Part shown: in pieces, positions 1 through 11,264 of the stretch | Numbering within the stretch: the first letter of the stretch is position 1 | Layout of the letters: every line of letters starts with the position of its first letter | Origin: Paguma larvata | Taxonomy: Eukaryota > Chordata > Mammalia > Carnivora > Viverridae | Direction: 5' to 3' | DNA: 64,000 nt | Assembly (NCBI GenBank): GCA_030068075.1 | Contig: CM057834.1 | Coordinates: forward strand, 93,637,119 to 93,701,118 | Program-made: the position numbers and the translations under genes | Notes under the pieces: generated by a model | Databases searched by the model: none | Told to the model about the DNA's origin: nothing | What the model saw: only the letters and a program-made list of their open reading frames with translations

Positions 1-100
1 GAGAAAGGGAACAGGCAGGGGGAAAGAGGGAGGGGAGCAGGAAAAGCAGAAGGAAGAGAAGTAAAGAGGAGGGGAACAGTAAGGAGAGGAACAGGGCAGG
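1..100. repeat. purine-rich low-complexity tract
   Basis: The + strand is almost entirely G and A, with many short runs of G and of A, and no fixed repeat unit. It is a polypurine tract of the kind common in mammalian intergenic DNA. It runs off the left edge, so its full length is unknown. Confidence 0.7.
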
Positions 101-204
101 CTTCTGCTCTTATATGTGGTATCTTAGTATGGATTTGAAGTCATCCTCTTCTTCAGATGAGACAGCCCCAAGCTGGGTGTGAGCACAGCATGGACTAGAC
201 TTCC

Positions 205-290
205 TCCAACTACACACATCTCACAAACACATGCGTGCACGTACGCACATGCGTGCATGTGCAAGCACGTGTGCACGTGCACACACTACA
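205..290. repeat. alternating purine-pyrimidine (CA/GTGCAC) tract
   Basis: The stretch is dominated by CA, TG, CG and GTGCAC steps and is a degenerate CA/TG repeat. Alternating purine-pyrimidine DNA of this type can adopt the Z form. No gene lies beside it. Confidence 0.6.
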
Positions 291-2404
291 CCATTAGCTG
301 TGTAGGGAGCTTGTTTGTAGGTACAATTCTGTGCAGCTACCCAGGTCGTGCATCCTGAGGCTTTTAGAAAGCAGACTCTTCCTCCTGGTGTTCATTCCCT
401 TTCCCCAGACAGTGAATCAATACTGCATTGCTATGAACCTAGAATTCCTGCCTCTCTCTCCCTGAGTGCTTAGACCTTGTTGGCTTGGGCCCTCCTAGCA
501 TTTGCCCCTCCATCTCTAAGAACTGTCGTTTCACCATTAAATGCCAAGGCGAGGTGTCCCTGCTCGCCGAACTCTGTCAAAACACAGACTTTCTTTTCAG
601 ATGTGCAAAGTGAGTACGTTTCACTGAATACTGGCAGTGCTGAGGAGCCAAGGTAAGGCATACCGCATAATACTGCTCTGGATCAGCCAGAATGATGTTG
701 CTGGCTTTTCTACGTTTTTTACTCACGTGGCATCCCATATTTGTGGATTATAATTAAATAAAAACCACTAAAACACCATTCTTACATAAGGGATAAATTA
801 GAAATCACAGCCCTCCTCTAAATCTGGATCATAAAGCTACAGTTGCATCATCATTTATAAAATTCTAAAAGTGCCACAAGAAATTGAAAAAAGAGAGCGA
901 GTCCTCTTATGTGGGGAAAATAGAGTGATATATACAATCACAGTTCTTCATGCTCCTCTCGGGTATCTTAAGGATTGACTTCTCATAGAGGGACAGACAG
1001 GGGTCTGTTAAGGGAGACGTCCAGTCCTGTGATGTCAGGCTCACACTGAGTTTCCTAAGTCTCGAGAGAACATTTTTTTTTTACTGTCTGAATATGAACA
1101 ACCAATAACCCCCAAGATTTTCCCCTGACAGCCCCTAGAGCTTAAAAATCTTGTCAGAGATATATTTCTAGTACATCAGGAAGTTCATTCTTATGACGTG
1201 ACCCATTCTCACTCAAGCTTTTCCAGGAAAAATGGTTTTGTGGATGCCATGACGGTATCCGAGTAGTGTACATTAGCATCTGTATCTTTCTTAGAACATA
1301 TCGTCTCCAATTGTACAAGTGGGAGATGGAAAATAAAGTTATTCAGCCAATATGTCCTCATATAATCTGAGTTTCTTAAAGAAATGCATTAAAAAGATAA
1401 TTCAACCAACAGACTTTATCTTAATATGGAACACATTTTACCAAGTGTTATTTTCCTTTTTCTTTTATTCATGTGCACCATAAATGTGTACGGACTCTCT
1501 GGAAGGTAATTTAAGATATTGTAGCTTCCACGATGGGGAAGATACATAACATCACCCATTTTCAGAGAGAAGAAATATTCTCCTCCTTGTCCTACAGATG
1601 CATATATTAAGGCAAAGAGAAAAGAAACCAAGATCAAAGAGGGAAATAACCAGGAGAGGATTATAAGCTCCTGGTTTTGGTTGGGGGCTAGAAGAGATAG
1701 AACATGGATCTCAATGACAGGACTCTAAATAAACATACAGGGAGTCTGTGAGTTTTGGTAATTTATATAGTAGATGCAATGCCCTGACAGATGGAGCGAA
1801 GCCAGTATGGAACCTAATAAAAGAAAACTCAGGAGAGAATACAAGAGCCTATTGAGGAAGAAGGGCAGGACTAAAAATCTAACTCTAATTATACATGATT
1901 ATCAGAGCGTTACCTGTCCCTACTGAGATGTTAGCATCATTTTAAAACTGAAATCACCTCTGTGTACACCCATAGCTCAGTTAACCAGGCAAAGAATACT
2001 TGTGAATGGTTGATTCCAGAATGTCTGCTTTACTCAATAATGGCATTTTTGTCTGAAGTCTTATTTAAGACCTCAATCTCTATTATTCCATCAGAAACAC
2101 TAGCCCCAGCTAGATGTTCATGACCAAATTTATGCCTGAATTGAATCTGTCATTTCTCATTTAGTTGATGACAGAAAAATGACTTTGCACTTCCGCTTTG
2201 GCCATGATAGTATGACAAATATCAAACTTCCCTTCTTGCTTCTGAATACCATAAAAACAGAGAAAATAGATGAAGTAACTGTGTTTGTTTAGTTTACCTT
2301 CGACATCCCAGGACTGTGAGCCCACGTAAAGGAAGCACGTCAGGCGAGTTTCTATTGCTGCAAAATCTCACCTTAGTGTCAGCCTCTATGGACCACCTCT
2401 GGCA
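291..2404. other. unassigned stretch
   Basis: I see no gene and no repeat that I can name. There is a T10 run near 1074 and AT-rich sequence around 730-900. Short open frames near 470-661 and 1416-1637 show no recognisable domain and are read as chance. Confidence 0.5.
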
Positions 2405-2880
2405 CAAAGTGTCACAGGCTGGGTTCCCTGGGAAGCCGAATGAAGCTGAGATTACCACGTAGAGTATGGTATTTATTAAGCAAGATTACCATGCAGGGTA
2501 TGGCAATTGTTTATAAATAAATAATTATTTACTATTAATAATAATAGATTGTTATTATTATATAGATCTTGAGATCTGTACCTAAGGAAGGGAGGGGGAG
2601 AAAAGAAGGATTGGACAGAGGGAACAATTCCAGCAAAGGTCTCCACTGATTTCCCAAAAGTATTGCAGTTGGGGTGACCCTTTAGAACTGTCTAGGGTTG
2701 GGACTAGGGGGCTGGGTCTTTTGAAGGAAACTCCATGCCTACTTTTTGATCACTGAGGCAGGTATGCCCAAACAGGGGGCTGATCTTGACTGAGACATTT
2801 CCCACAGGGGCTGACAGTTATGGGTTATAATCGGACGGCTCTCCCAGCAGCCTAGAGAGTGGGCCCTTCATACCTTCAGA
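2405..2880. repeat. possible ancient LTR-like interspersed repeat
   Basis: The sequence resembles a dispersed mammalian repeat that I know by look but cannot name (GGCTGGGTTCCCTGGGAAGC at the left, and a GGATTGGACAGAGGGA block near 2610). Positions 2450-2483 and 2484-2517 form a diverged tandem pair of about 34 bp, each starting GATTACCA. An AT-rich block lies at 2510-2565. The family is unassigned. Confidence 0.3.
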
Positions 2881-2917
2881 GGACCTGCACAGCATGTCAT
2901 CATGTCTAATAGGTGCT

Positions 2918-3131
2918 GGGTTTTTTTTTCAAATTTATTTATTTATTTAGAGAGAGAGAGAGTGTGTGTGAGCAGGGGAGGGGCAGAGAGAGAAGGAGAG
3001 AGAATCTCAAGCATGCTTTGCACCGTTAGCACAGAGCCCTACGTAGGGCTCCGTCTCACGAATTGTAAGATCATGACCCGAGCCGAAATCAAGATTTGGA
3101 TGCTTAGCTGACTGAGCCACCCACGTGTCCC
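2918..3131 (-). mobile_element. carnivore tRNA-Lys SINE, antisense
   Basis: Read on the - strand, this has the tRNA-derived head (ending on the + strand in CTGAGCCACCCACGTG), the box region, a GA-rich middle and an AT-rich tail. It is flanked by an 11/12-match target duplication, CTAATAGGTGCT at 2906-2917 and CTACTAGGTGCT at 3132-3143, as expected for L1-mediated insertion. It is moderately diverged and non-coding. Confidence 0.93.
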
Positions 3132-3143
3132 CTACTAGGTGCT

Positions 3144-5786
3144 ATTCAGTGGAAGAGTTACTTCCCCCTCAGCTATAGCTCCTTCTGTGATCGTTATCAA
3201 GATACCGCCAAATACTCGGAGACGATAACTTCTAGTTTCAGTTTCAGATAACAGAGGAAATTAACAAATTCAATCGCGATTGTATTTTATAGCCAAATCT
3301 ATTATAAGAGGCCAATATTATGATTGCATGGAGGAAAGACAATCCGGCAACTCGGAAGGGTTTGTTTAGAAATAGTTCAGTGATGTTCGTATTTATCTAG
3401 AACACACATAAGACCCAAGCAGCTACTTCTAACAGCCAACGTAGAAAAATGAATGTCTATAAAGACAAATTACCGAGGTTTTTTTTCAAACCTTGTACAG
3501 ATCTCCCAGTAGACATTTCTCGAAGTGCAGTGGCTTCGTTCACAGTTTCATCTAAGTCTTCCCTGCTACTTCCCTACACGGTTACCTCACTCCATCCAGC
3601 CACACGTGCAACCTGGTTCAGTTCTCCTGCAACTGCAGAGCTCAGACCCATTTTTACTTACATCCTTTTATTAATCCTCCCTGGATCGGCTTTCTCACGC
3701 AGCCAGCTTTTGTTGGCTGCCTGCAACAGCTGCTCCTAACACTCTACTGACAGCGATTGTTCAATGGCCATTTGCCATTCATCGCCGTGGTTACCCATGA
3801 TGGAAATGCCAGAAATTGGTAGCTCAGATTTGTTTATCAAAAGTCTAAGTGTTTATAGTCCGACTAACCCAACCATTCTAAGGCACCGATAGGTGACCTT
3901 TGTGCTCTTGCTTCCCACTGATCCATTATTAGGGCACTGAGTCCATTTTACTCAGAGGCAAAAAGAATTGCTTCCAATTTTTCTTTTTTTTTAACCAGAG
4001 TGGTTACTGCAGAAACGTGGCCAAGGTTCTAATTGGGTGGCTCCAGCTGAAGTTGGTTTGGAACCCTCTGCCCAGGACTGAGCAGGTTAAATAGGGAAGG
4101 AGGAAGTCGGGGGCCTGAGGTCTCAGAGCTGCGGGAAGATGCTGGGGGCCAGGCTGCCAGTGAGGCCTGTGCACCAGGTGCCATATTCAGGGGGCTTGTA
4201 CTATGCCATCCTCTACCACCACGCAGAAACTTCTGCGCCGTTCCGTTCCCAAAGAGGGGCACCAACGAATCGTCTGGCAACAAACCGGTCTCCTTCCCAA
4301 AGTCCCCAGTGGGATCAGCCAGGAGCCGACCTTTGTCTTCTGAGTTATAGACTCATCTCACTCTTCACTCAAAGACACTGCTAACAGGCCACCGCCTTAA
4401 GCCCACCCCTGGCCTTCAGAGCACCCCCATGCCCTGCTCCACTAACCTGCCAGCAGAGTCTTCGAGCGGAGAGAGCCCTCAGGAACTCCAAACAGCAGAC
4501 TTTTCTTGCTCTGAAACTCCACCAGGTTCATTTTTTTCCCAGGCTCCCTTTCAAAGGTCACTACCGACTGGTTGGGATCTTCCTCTTGCTCAGGGCTGGA
4601 GAGTGCGCAGTCTGCACCCTGGTCACTCACATGCTCAGGCTCCAGCATGGCACCACCGGGTTCTGAGTCCCCAACAGCCGACTGCCAGCCCACGTGACCC
4701 CCGGCTCCGTGTCCTCTTATGCTGATATTTTTTAATCAATAAGGGCTGTGGTGAAGGAGACGAGGCAGTGTGAAGCTTGGGGGTGTAGAGAATGAGTCTT
4801 TGGATCCATGATGGATATAATCATGTTCGTATGAAGTACCAGTACCTACTGTCAGGTAAAGACCCACAGCCCCAAAACAAACATACTGCCTTGTGCTTCT
4901 CATTTTGTTATTCACTTCTTGCACAGGTGAATGGTTTTGCCAATTCTCTAAGCTTAATTAACTCAGTAGCTGGGTTGGGTATGAGGCTCCACTAGGCACT
5001 TATTTAAACCAGAAGTATTTTCTTCCTTTGAATCACGCTGAATTTTTAGTTATTTTAAATAAAAAAAAAAAAGAAAGAATTCGTGAAAGTCAAGAGACTT
5101 AAAACCTCTTCCTCTTTATTCGCAAAAATGGAAACACCCAATGTCCATAAATACTTGGCTGGGTTTAGCTGTCTCCTTTGTCAGTGGACTGTCGTTTCCA
5201 AATATCTTTGCAGAACTGGACTCCTGACGTGCGCGAGGGGTGGAATTTGCACATTGCCAGACATCTGTCTCCAGGAGGAGAGGTTATGACCCCTCTGGAT
5301 ACAGAAGCGCTCACCTAGTGATGACCCAACATGGCGCTGTTTCTTTCTCAGAGGCGGGCTTGAGAGGGCTTGCCATTCCGAAGCTGCAACCCTAAAGAGC
5401 AGCGGAGAATGTCTGCAAACCTCGAATGTTCTTGCACTGACGCGCCGTCTTTGTAAGGTAAATTTGCATGTTTTGTGGCAAAAATATCCAAACGTACAAT
5501 TTCACTTTCTGAGAAAGGTGCACACAGACCCGAGTGTCGCTTAGTTGAGAATGACAGTTAATGGTTCCCAATGGTTCTTTTCAGTTATTTTTCCCTCACT
5601 TGAGAGCAAACTCTATCTGTGATAGGCATTAAGGGGATGCTGGGCCTAGCATATGGTACTTAATTAAGTATCTACTAAAACAGAAATGACAAAAAATCAA
5701 GTGTGAAGTATTTGACACAAATTCAGTTTCAGAAGACTTGTGTTTGTATCTCTTGTGGGGCTTTATGCAAACAAAAAAAGTACCTA
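3144..5786. other. unassigned unique stretch
   Basis: No gene or named repeat is recognised. The part from about 4000 to 4720 is more GC-rich than its surroundings and carries overlapping open frames on both strands. None shows a recognisable domain, and the composition alone explains them. An A12 run lies near 5060. Confidence 0.45.
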
Positions 5787-5821
5787 TTTTATTTTTTTTG
5801 AATTATTTATTTTTGAGAAAG

Positions 5822-5864
<43 letters not shown>

Positions 5865-6024
5865 GTGTGAGTGGGGGAGGGGCAGAGAGAGAGGGAGACC
5901 CAAAATCCAAAGCAGGCTCCAGGCTCTGAGCTGTCAGCACAGAGTCCAATGCAGAGTTCAAACCACAAGATCATGACCTGAGCCGAAGTGGGCCACTTCA
6001 CCAACTGAAGCCACTCAGGTGCCT
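5787..6024 (-). mobile_element. carnivore tRNA-Lys SINE, antisense, with GA microsatellite
   Basis: This is a near full-length SINE on the - strand, with the AAGCAGGCTCCAGGCTCTGA block characteristic of felid copies. The GA stretch at about 5824-5862 has expanded into a microsatellite. Flanks share AAAAGTACCT (about 5777-5786 and 6025-6034), the likely target-site duplication. Confidence 0.93.
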
Positions 6025-6098
6025 AAAAGTACCTCTTTTCAATAAAGTATTTGTTTATTTATGTATTTGTACAGTGAAATCAAGGAAATAATTACCTT

Positions 6099-6295
6099 TT
6101 TGTTATTTTTAAAGCTTGCTTATTTGAGAGAAAGAGTGGGAGTGGGGGAGGGGTGGAGAGAGAGAGAATCCCAAGCAGGCCCCCTGCTGCCAGCACAGCA
6201 CAGTGTGGGGGCTCGAACTCATGAACCACGAGATCATTGACCTGAGTCGAAACCAAGAGTCAGACACTTAACCTGCTGAGCCACCTAGGCACCCC
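6099..6295 (-). mobile_element. carnivore tRNA-Lys SINE, antisense
   Basis: The - strand copy ends at the + strand motif CACCTAGGCACCCC. It is flanked by a 17-bp target duplication with two mismatches (AAGGAAATAATTACCTT at 6082-6098, AAGAAAATAATTATCTT at 6296-6312). It lies only about 75 bp from the preceding SINE, but its own duplication shows it is an independent insertion. Confidence 0.94.
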
Positions 6296-6312
6296 AAGAA
6301 AATAATTATCTT

Positions 6313-7394
6313 AGGAGGAAGTGAAACTGTATAGTTAAGCAATATTTAGTTTGAATATGGGGTTTCTGGCGCAGTCTCCAATAGTGTTACAAGTGAATGC
6401 TGCAAAGTAGCAATTAGAATCTTTCTCTGCTCCTGCACTGGGCAGGAATTGCAGCTGAAACAGCACACTTTGAGAACAAAGGCACTAAATTCACTATGGC
6501 AGAGTGCTAGGGCCTCATTATAGACGTGCGAATCTCTCAAATCTCCCATGAGTGACAGAAGCTTTGGTCACTCTACCATGGGAGATATACATGGGGAAAA
6601 GCACGAGGTGGCCTGCAGGGATCAGCTTCTTGGAGATCTCAGTGGTCATAAAGAGAGACTATCCCCAGATGGATACCGATTTCTACCAAAAATAACCTGC
6701 TTGTTCTAAAGGTCCGAATATACCAAGGTTGCTGGTCTCCATATCTTTCAGATCTACCAAGATACACCTGGTAGTGATATTGTGAAAGAGGCCTGTAGCC
6801 TTCACCTGCTTCTACTCCAAGTCCCGCATGTGATGGGGGCCAAGCTAAAGACTGCCATTGATCAAGGGTGTTTGGCAGAAGGGAGGAAGGACTCTTGTTT
6901 TCAGCGGGTTGATTCAGGGGCTTGGCATTACCAGAGAAGCTTAATTAGCACTGGGGAGAGGTAACAAGAGCCAGCTGAACTTGCCGTTGGATCAAGAATA
7001 GAATATGCACAGACCGTGTGCTGAACTGGAGCTTTGGGCTGAGAGCTCTCCCTGATGGAAACAGACTTCTGCGATCACCAAATTTCATATTCCTACACAC
7101 GGAAGGACAGAAGCACCTGCTTACTGTGTGGAACCCACTTTTCTTACAACACCGATTTCAAGTGCTAGTTCTGGGTCCACCAGTGCTAGTCAGATGGTGG
7201 TGGCTGATGTCTGTAGAGGCTGCCTCTGGCACTTGGGTGTACTTCTCTTGGGTATATAGTCAAATGGTAGCCGTCCTGTGGTGTGGACCAAAATTCCCAA
7301 CCTACTGACTTTTGGACTGAATAATTGTCTTGTGTATGGGGAGCTATTCTGTGCACGGACATATCTGGGCTACACAATAGATACCAGGAGCACT
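6313..7394. other. unassigned stretch
   Basis: I see no recognisable gene or repeat. The open frames here (up to 96 codons, near 7018-7308) overlap each other on both strands and lack any known domain. Confidence 0.45.
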
Positions 7395-7480
7395 ACCCCC
7401 AACTGTGACAACCAACAGTATCTCCAGCCACCACCAAATGTCCCCTGGGAGCAAAATCTCCCCATTGGGAACCACAGGTG
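7395..7480. mobile_element. hAT-Charlie-type DNA transposon fragment
   Basis: The block TGTGACAACCAACAGTATCTC followed by CAAATGTCCCCTGGGAGCAAAATC and a terminal GGGAACCACAGG resembles the 3' part of short non-autonomous hAT-Charlie elements, which end in a GAACCAC terminal repeat. The exact family is uncertain and only this end is seen. Confidence 0.5.
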
Positions 7481-7489
7481 TAGACAAAA

Positions 7490-8384
7490 ACTAACATACC
7501 CTTGTGTACAGCACATTTTTATGTTAACATGTTTTAAAAGATGTATAGACACACAAAACAAGAAAATGTCCACAGGCAGGTCTCTCTTTTCTTTCTCTCT
7601 CTTCCCAACCTCAACTCCAAAGGGATCAGCTTAAGGAAGATTTTGCAGACCTAAAAGAAAGTCACTCTCGATTATTGAGGCTTTTGTCATTTGGCACTCC
7701 CTCAATATCCACTGGAGTGAATGTGTCAGTTGGCCTTACCCTAGTCCCAGGCTCTGCACACACCACCAAAATGACCCTCTGGCTTTTATTTGTCTCAGCT
7801 TGTCATCTTTGCGTAGGGCATCAGCCCATCATTGGCTCTCAGCAATAGCCATGCAACACTGCTTGCTCCATATGTTTCACTGCTTGATGCATCGCGCCTA
7901 CTGATGGATTTTCTTCCGTTACTCCCCAGTCCCAGTTCACCCGTGAACATATTCACAGTTGGACCACTGCCCTGTGCTGGGGGCTGGCTGCCTCTGTTTA
8001 CCTCCTTGCCAGCTTGGTTGTGAGGATTCCACTCCCAAACTCCATGGCGCTTTCTCAGATAATTTCCAGGACCAACAGTCCCAGTTTCAGTTTTCTGGAA
8101 GCAGATACTGAGATGAGGTTTGGGATAAAAGGAGACGTTTGTTGGGGATCAGCAGTAATGAAAGGAAGGGAGAAAGAGCAGAGTGGACTGTGTGGGAAGC
8201 CGGAGTGTAATGGAGGCTTCCCTCAGCCTCAGGAGGCCCAGGAAGGAGTCTGGAGTGAGCATTCCACCTATTTCTACCTTGCTCAGCCTCCTGAAGTGGG
8301 TTGTCCTGGGGAGAAAATATCTTCAGTGAGGTGGCTCTCTGGGCCTTAGGTGGGCCCTGAAGGAGCTGGGTGGTTCAGGTTGTT
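7490..8384. other. unassigned stretch
   Basis: No gene or named repeat is recognised. A 111-codon open frame at 8014-8349 shows no recognisable domain. Confidence 0.4.
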
Positions 8385-8507
8385 GACTTTGTTTTTGACA
8401 AATAAAAATTGTATATATTTAAGGTATAGCATGTGATGTTTTGATATCCATTGTGAAAGAACCACTACAATCAATCTCATTAACATGTCCATCACCTCAC
8501 ATAGGTA
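8385..8507 (-). mobile_element. old L1 3' UTR, first half, antisense
   Basis: The stretch AAATTGTATATATTTAAGGT to ATCACCTCACATAG matches the antisense 3' UTR of old mammalian L1 (L1MA/L1MB type). The consensus continues with AGTTACCATTTT, which appears only at about 10427. The element has therefore been split by later insertions of about 1.9 kb. Confidence 0.75.
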
Positions 8508-8866
8508 GGCAGTCTGGTGCCTGCCAGTCTTTCTGGCTTCATTTCGCTATGTAAGAATGGGTTTTGTGTTTAGGACACTTCCTTGCCAAGAGATAGGGGG
8601 CCTGTGCAGGCTTATCACCTTGTGTGGGGATCCTTCCCTGTTTGAAGGTCAAACAGTGCCCTTTTGTCTTTGCACGAAGCTTGTGCAGGTGTCCTGTGGC
8701 ACCAGGCCAACAGAACTGTTCGATCCCTCCTCCACAGGGAGGGGACAAGGAGTTTCTACTGGGCCACAGAAAGGGTGTGAATTGGCAAATTGCTTGCTGG
8801 TTCCTGGGACCAATGCCCACTGTTGAAACTGATCTTGCTGTCTCTTCTCTATGGGAATGAAGCATT
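8508..8866. other. foreign insert inside old L1, left part (possible LTR)
   Basis: This sequence lies between the two halves of an old L1 3' UTR, so it was inserted there. Its right part continues at about 10337-10426 after the younger SINE-L1 unit. Together they make roughly 450 bp. The size would fit an LTR, but I cannot name a family. Open frames on both strands (up to 113 codons) are not recognisable as proteins. Confidence 0.4.
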
Positions 8867-8878
8867 GTTCCATCCAAC

Positions 8879-10163
8879 AATTAAAAAAATTTTTTCTTAA
8901 TGTTTATTTTATTTTTTAAAAATAATTTATTGTCAAATTGGTTTCCATATAACACCCAGTGCTTATCCCCACATGTGCCCTCCTCTGTGCCCGTCACCCC
9001 ACTCTCTCCCCTCCCACACCCCCCGCTCCCTTCAGTTTGTTCTTAGTCTTTGAGAGTCTCTTATGTTTTGTCTCCCTCCCTCTGTGGCTTTTTCCCTTCC
9101 TCTCCTCCCTTCCCCCCTGGTTTTCTGTTAAGTCTCACAAAGCCCACCAATGCGTGGAAACCTATGGCATCTGTCTTTCTCTGCCTGACTTATTTCACTC
9201 AGCATAATACCCTCCAGTTCCATCCATGTTGCCACACATGGCCAGATTTCATTCTTCCTCATTGCCACGTAGTAGTCCATTTGTCAGTTGATGGACACTT
9301 GGTCTCTTTCCATGATTTGGCTATTGTCGAAAGTGCTGCTGTAAACATCGGGGTACATGTGCCCCTATGCATCAGCAGTCCTGTATCTCTTGGGTAGATT
9401 CCTAACAGTGCTATTGCTGGGTCATAGGGTAGTTCTATTTTCATTTTTTTGATGAACTTCGACAGAGTTCTCCAGAGCAGCTGCACCAGTTTGCATTCCC
9501 ACCAACAGTGCAAGAAGTTGCCTGATTCTCCACATCCTCGCCAGCATCTATAGTTTCCTGATTTGTTCGTTTTAGCCACTCTGATCGGTGTGACGTGGCA
9601 TCTCAGTGTGGTTTTGATTTGTATTTCCCTGATACTGAGTGACGTTGAGTATCGTTTCATGTGTCTGTTAGCCATCTGGATGTCTTCTTTGGAGAAGTGT
9701 CTATTCATATCTTCTGCCCATTTCTTCACTGGATTATTCATTTTTCAGGTGTGAAGTTTGATAAGTTCTTTATAGATTTCAGATACTAGTCCTTTATCCG
9801 ATATGTCATTTGCAATTATCTTTTTGCATTCCGTTGGTTGCCTATTGGTTTTGTTGGTTGTTTCCTTTGCCGTGCAGAAGCTTTTTATCTTGATGAGGTC
9901 CCAGTAGTTAATTTTTGCTTTTAATTCCCTTGCCTTTGAAGACGTGTCGAGTAAGAAATTGGTGCATCTTAGGTCAAAGAGGTTTTTTCCTCTAGGATTT
10001 TCATGGTTTTCTGTCTCACATTCAGACCATTTTCTAAAGAGACTGTATTTTTTCCATTGGATACTCTTTCCCCCTTTGTCAAAGATTAGTTAACCATACA
10101 CTTGGGTCCATTTCTGAGTTTTCTATTCTATTCCATTGGTCTATGTGTCTGTTTTTGTGCCAA
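8879..10163 (-). mobile_element. 5'-truncated L1, antisense, ORF2 C-terminal part
   Basis: Read on the - strand, this is the 3' end of a carnivore L1: the C-terminal end of ORF2, the 3' UTR and an A-rich tail near 8879-8925. ORF2 residues are legible at 9259-9741, including the CWWECK and [16 protein letters not shown] motifs of the C-terminal cysteine-rich region. The frame is broken upstream and downstream. At 10163 it joins a SINE directly, and a single 12-bp duplication flanks the whole composite. Confidence 0.92.
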
Positions 10164-10324
10164 ATGTTTATTTTTGAGAGACAGTACGAGCAATGGAGGA
10201 ACAGAGAGAGAGGGAGACACAGAATCTGCAGCAAGCCTGACGCAGGACTCGAACTGACGAACCGTGAGATCGTGACCTGAGCTGAAGTCAGATGCTTAAC
10301 CGATTTAGTCACCTAGGCACCCCA
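10164..10324 (-). mobile_element. SINE fused to the 5' end of an L1, antisense
   Basis: This is a carnivore SINE on the - strand with a short internal deletion in its middle. Its 3' end (AAAATAAACAT on the - strand) runs straight into L1 sequence with no long A tail, and it has no target duplication of its own. GTTCCATCCAAC occurs at 10325-10336 beside its head and at 8867-8878 beside the L1 tail, so SINE plus L1 look like one insertion. Confidence 0.85.
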
Positions 10325-10426
10325 GTTCCATCCAACTTTTGATCATTTTGTGGTTTTAGTGATTCTGATAACAAGATATAATGGTCAGAAGTGTTTGAAT
10401 CCTCTCCTGGGATTGGTAATTATTGC

Positions 10427-10612
10427 ACAGTAACCTACTCAACAGTTACCATTTTCTCTTTCTTTTCTCTTTTCTTGTTCTTGTTCTTTTTCTTTTCTTA
10501 GAACTGAGATTTGCCCTCTTAGTAAATCTCAAGGGTACAATACAGTATTGCTAGCTGCAATCACATTACTGTACTTTATAACTCCAGAATTTATTCATCT
10601 TCTAGGAGTTTT
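10427..10612 (-). mobile_element. old L1 3' UTR, second half, antisense
   Basis: The segment AGTTACCATTTTCTC through GGTACAATACAGTATTGCTAG to AATTTATTCATCTTCTA continues the L1 3' UTR that stopped at about 8507. It contains a pyrimidine-rich TTTCTTTTC patch. Confidence 0.75.
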
Positions 10613-10615
10613 TGT

Positions 10616-11264
10616 TGTTGTTCCTTTTTTCTTAATTTCAATTCTAGTTCGTTAACATACAGTGCAATATTGGTTTCAGAAGTTGAGTGATTCATCACTT
10701 ACATAGAACCCCCAGTGCTCATCCCAACCAGTGCCCTCCTTAATACCCATCACCCATCTCTAGCCCATCTCCCACCCACCTCCCTCTGTCAAGCCACAAG
10801 GGTCTCCTGTGGTTTGATTATTTTAGATTCAACGTGTGAGATCAAGCAATACGTGTCTTTTTGTGTCTGGCTTATTTTACTTAACATAACGTCCTCCAGG
10901 TTCATCCATGTTGTCACAAGTGAGAGGATTTCCTTTTCTTTTTTGAGGCTGAGTAATATTCCATTGTATATACATACCATATATTTTTTATTCAGTCCTT
11001 CATTGACAGGCATTTAAGTAGTTTCCATATCTTGACTGTTAGTAAATACTGTTGCAATAATCATGGGAGTGCAGATATTTCGTTGAGAAACTGATTTTTT
11101 TTTTTACCCTGAGTAGGATTGCTGGATCATAATGTAGGTCTGTTTTTAATTTTTGGAGGAACTTTCATATTGTTCTCCATAATGTTCTTCACACCAACAG
11201 TGTACAAGGGATCACTTACCTCACCATCCTTGTCAACAGTTGTTGGCTTTTTTTTTTTTTTTTT
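10616..11264 (-). mobile_element. 5'-truncated L1, antisense
   Basis: The - strand carries a carnivore L1 3' end. + strand landmarks are GTTAACATACAGTGCAATAT, CCCCCAGTGCTCATCCCAAC and TTCATCCATGTTGTCAC. ORF2 is heavily decayed. The L1 sequence stops near 11248 in GTTGTTGGC, followed by a T16 run at about 11249-11264. No clear target duplication was found. Confidence 0.85.

Noticed and set aside
4000..4720. CpG island or promoter in the GC-richer patch
   Set aside because: CpG is sparse, and there is no recognised exon or promoter layout.
5820..5930. Arg/Glu-repeat protein frames in GA-rich stretches (also near 25100-25330 and 18080-18160)
   Set aside because: The repeated RE/ER residues are translations of GA dinucleotide repeats in SINEs or microsatellites.
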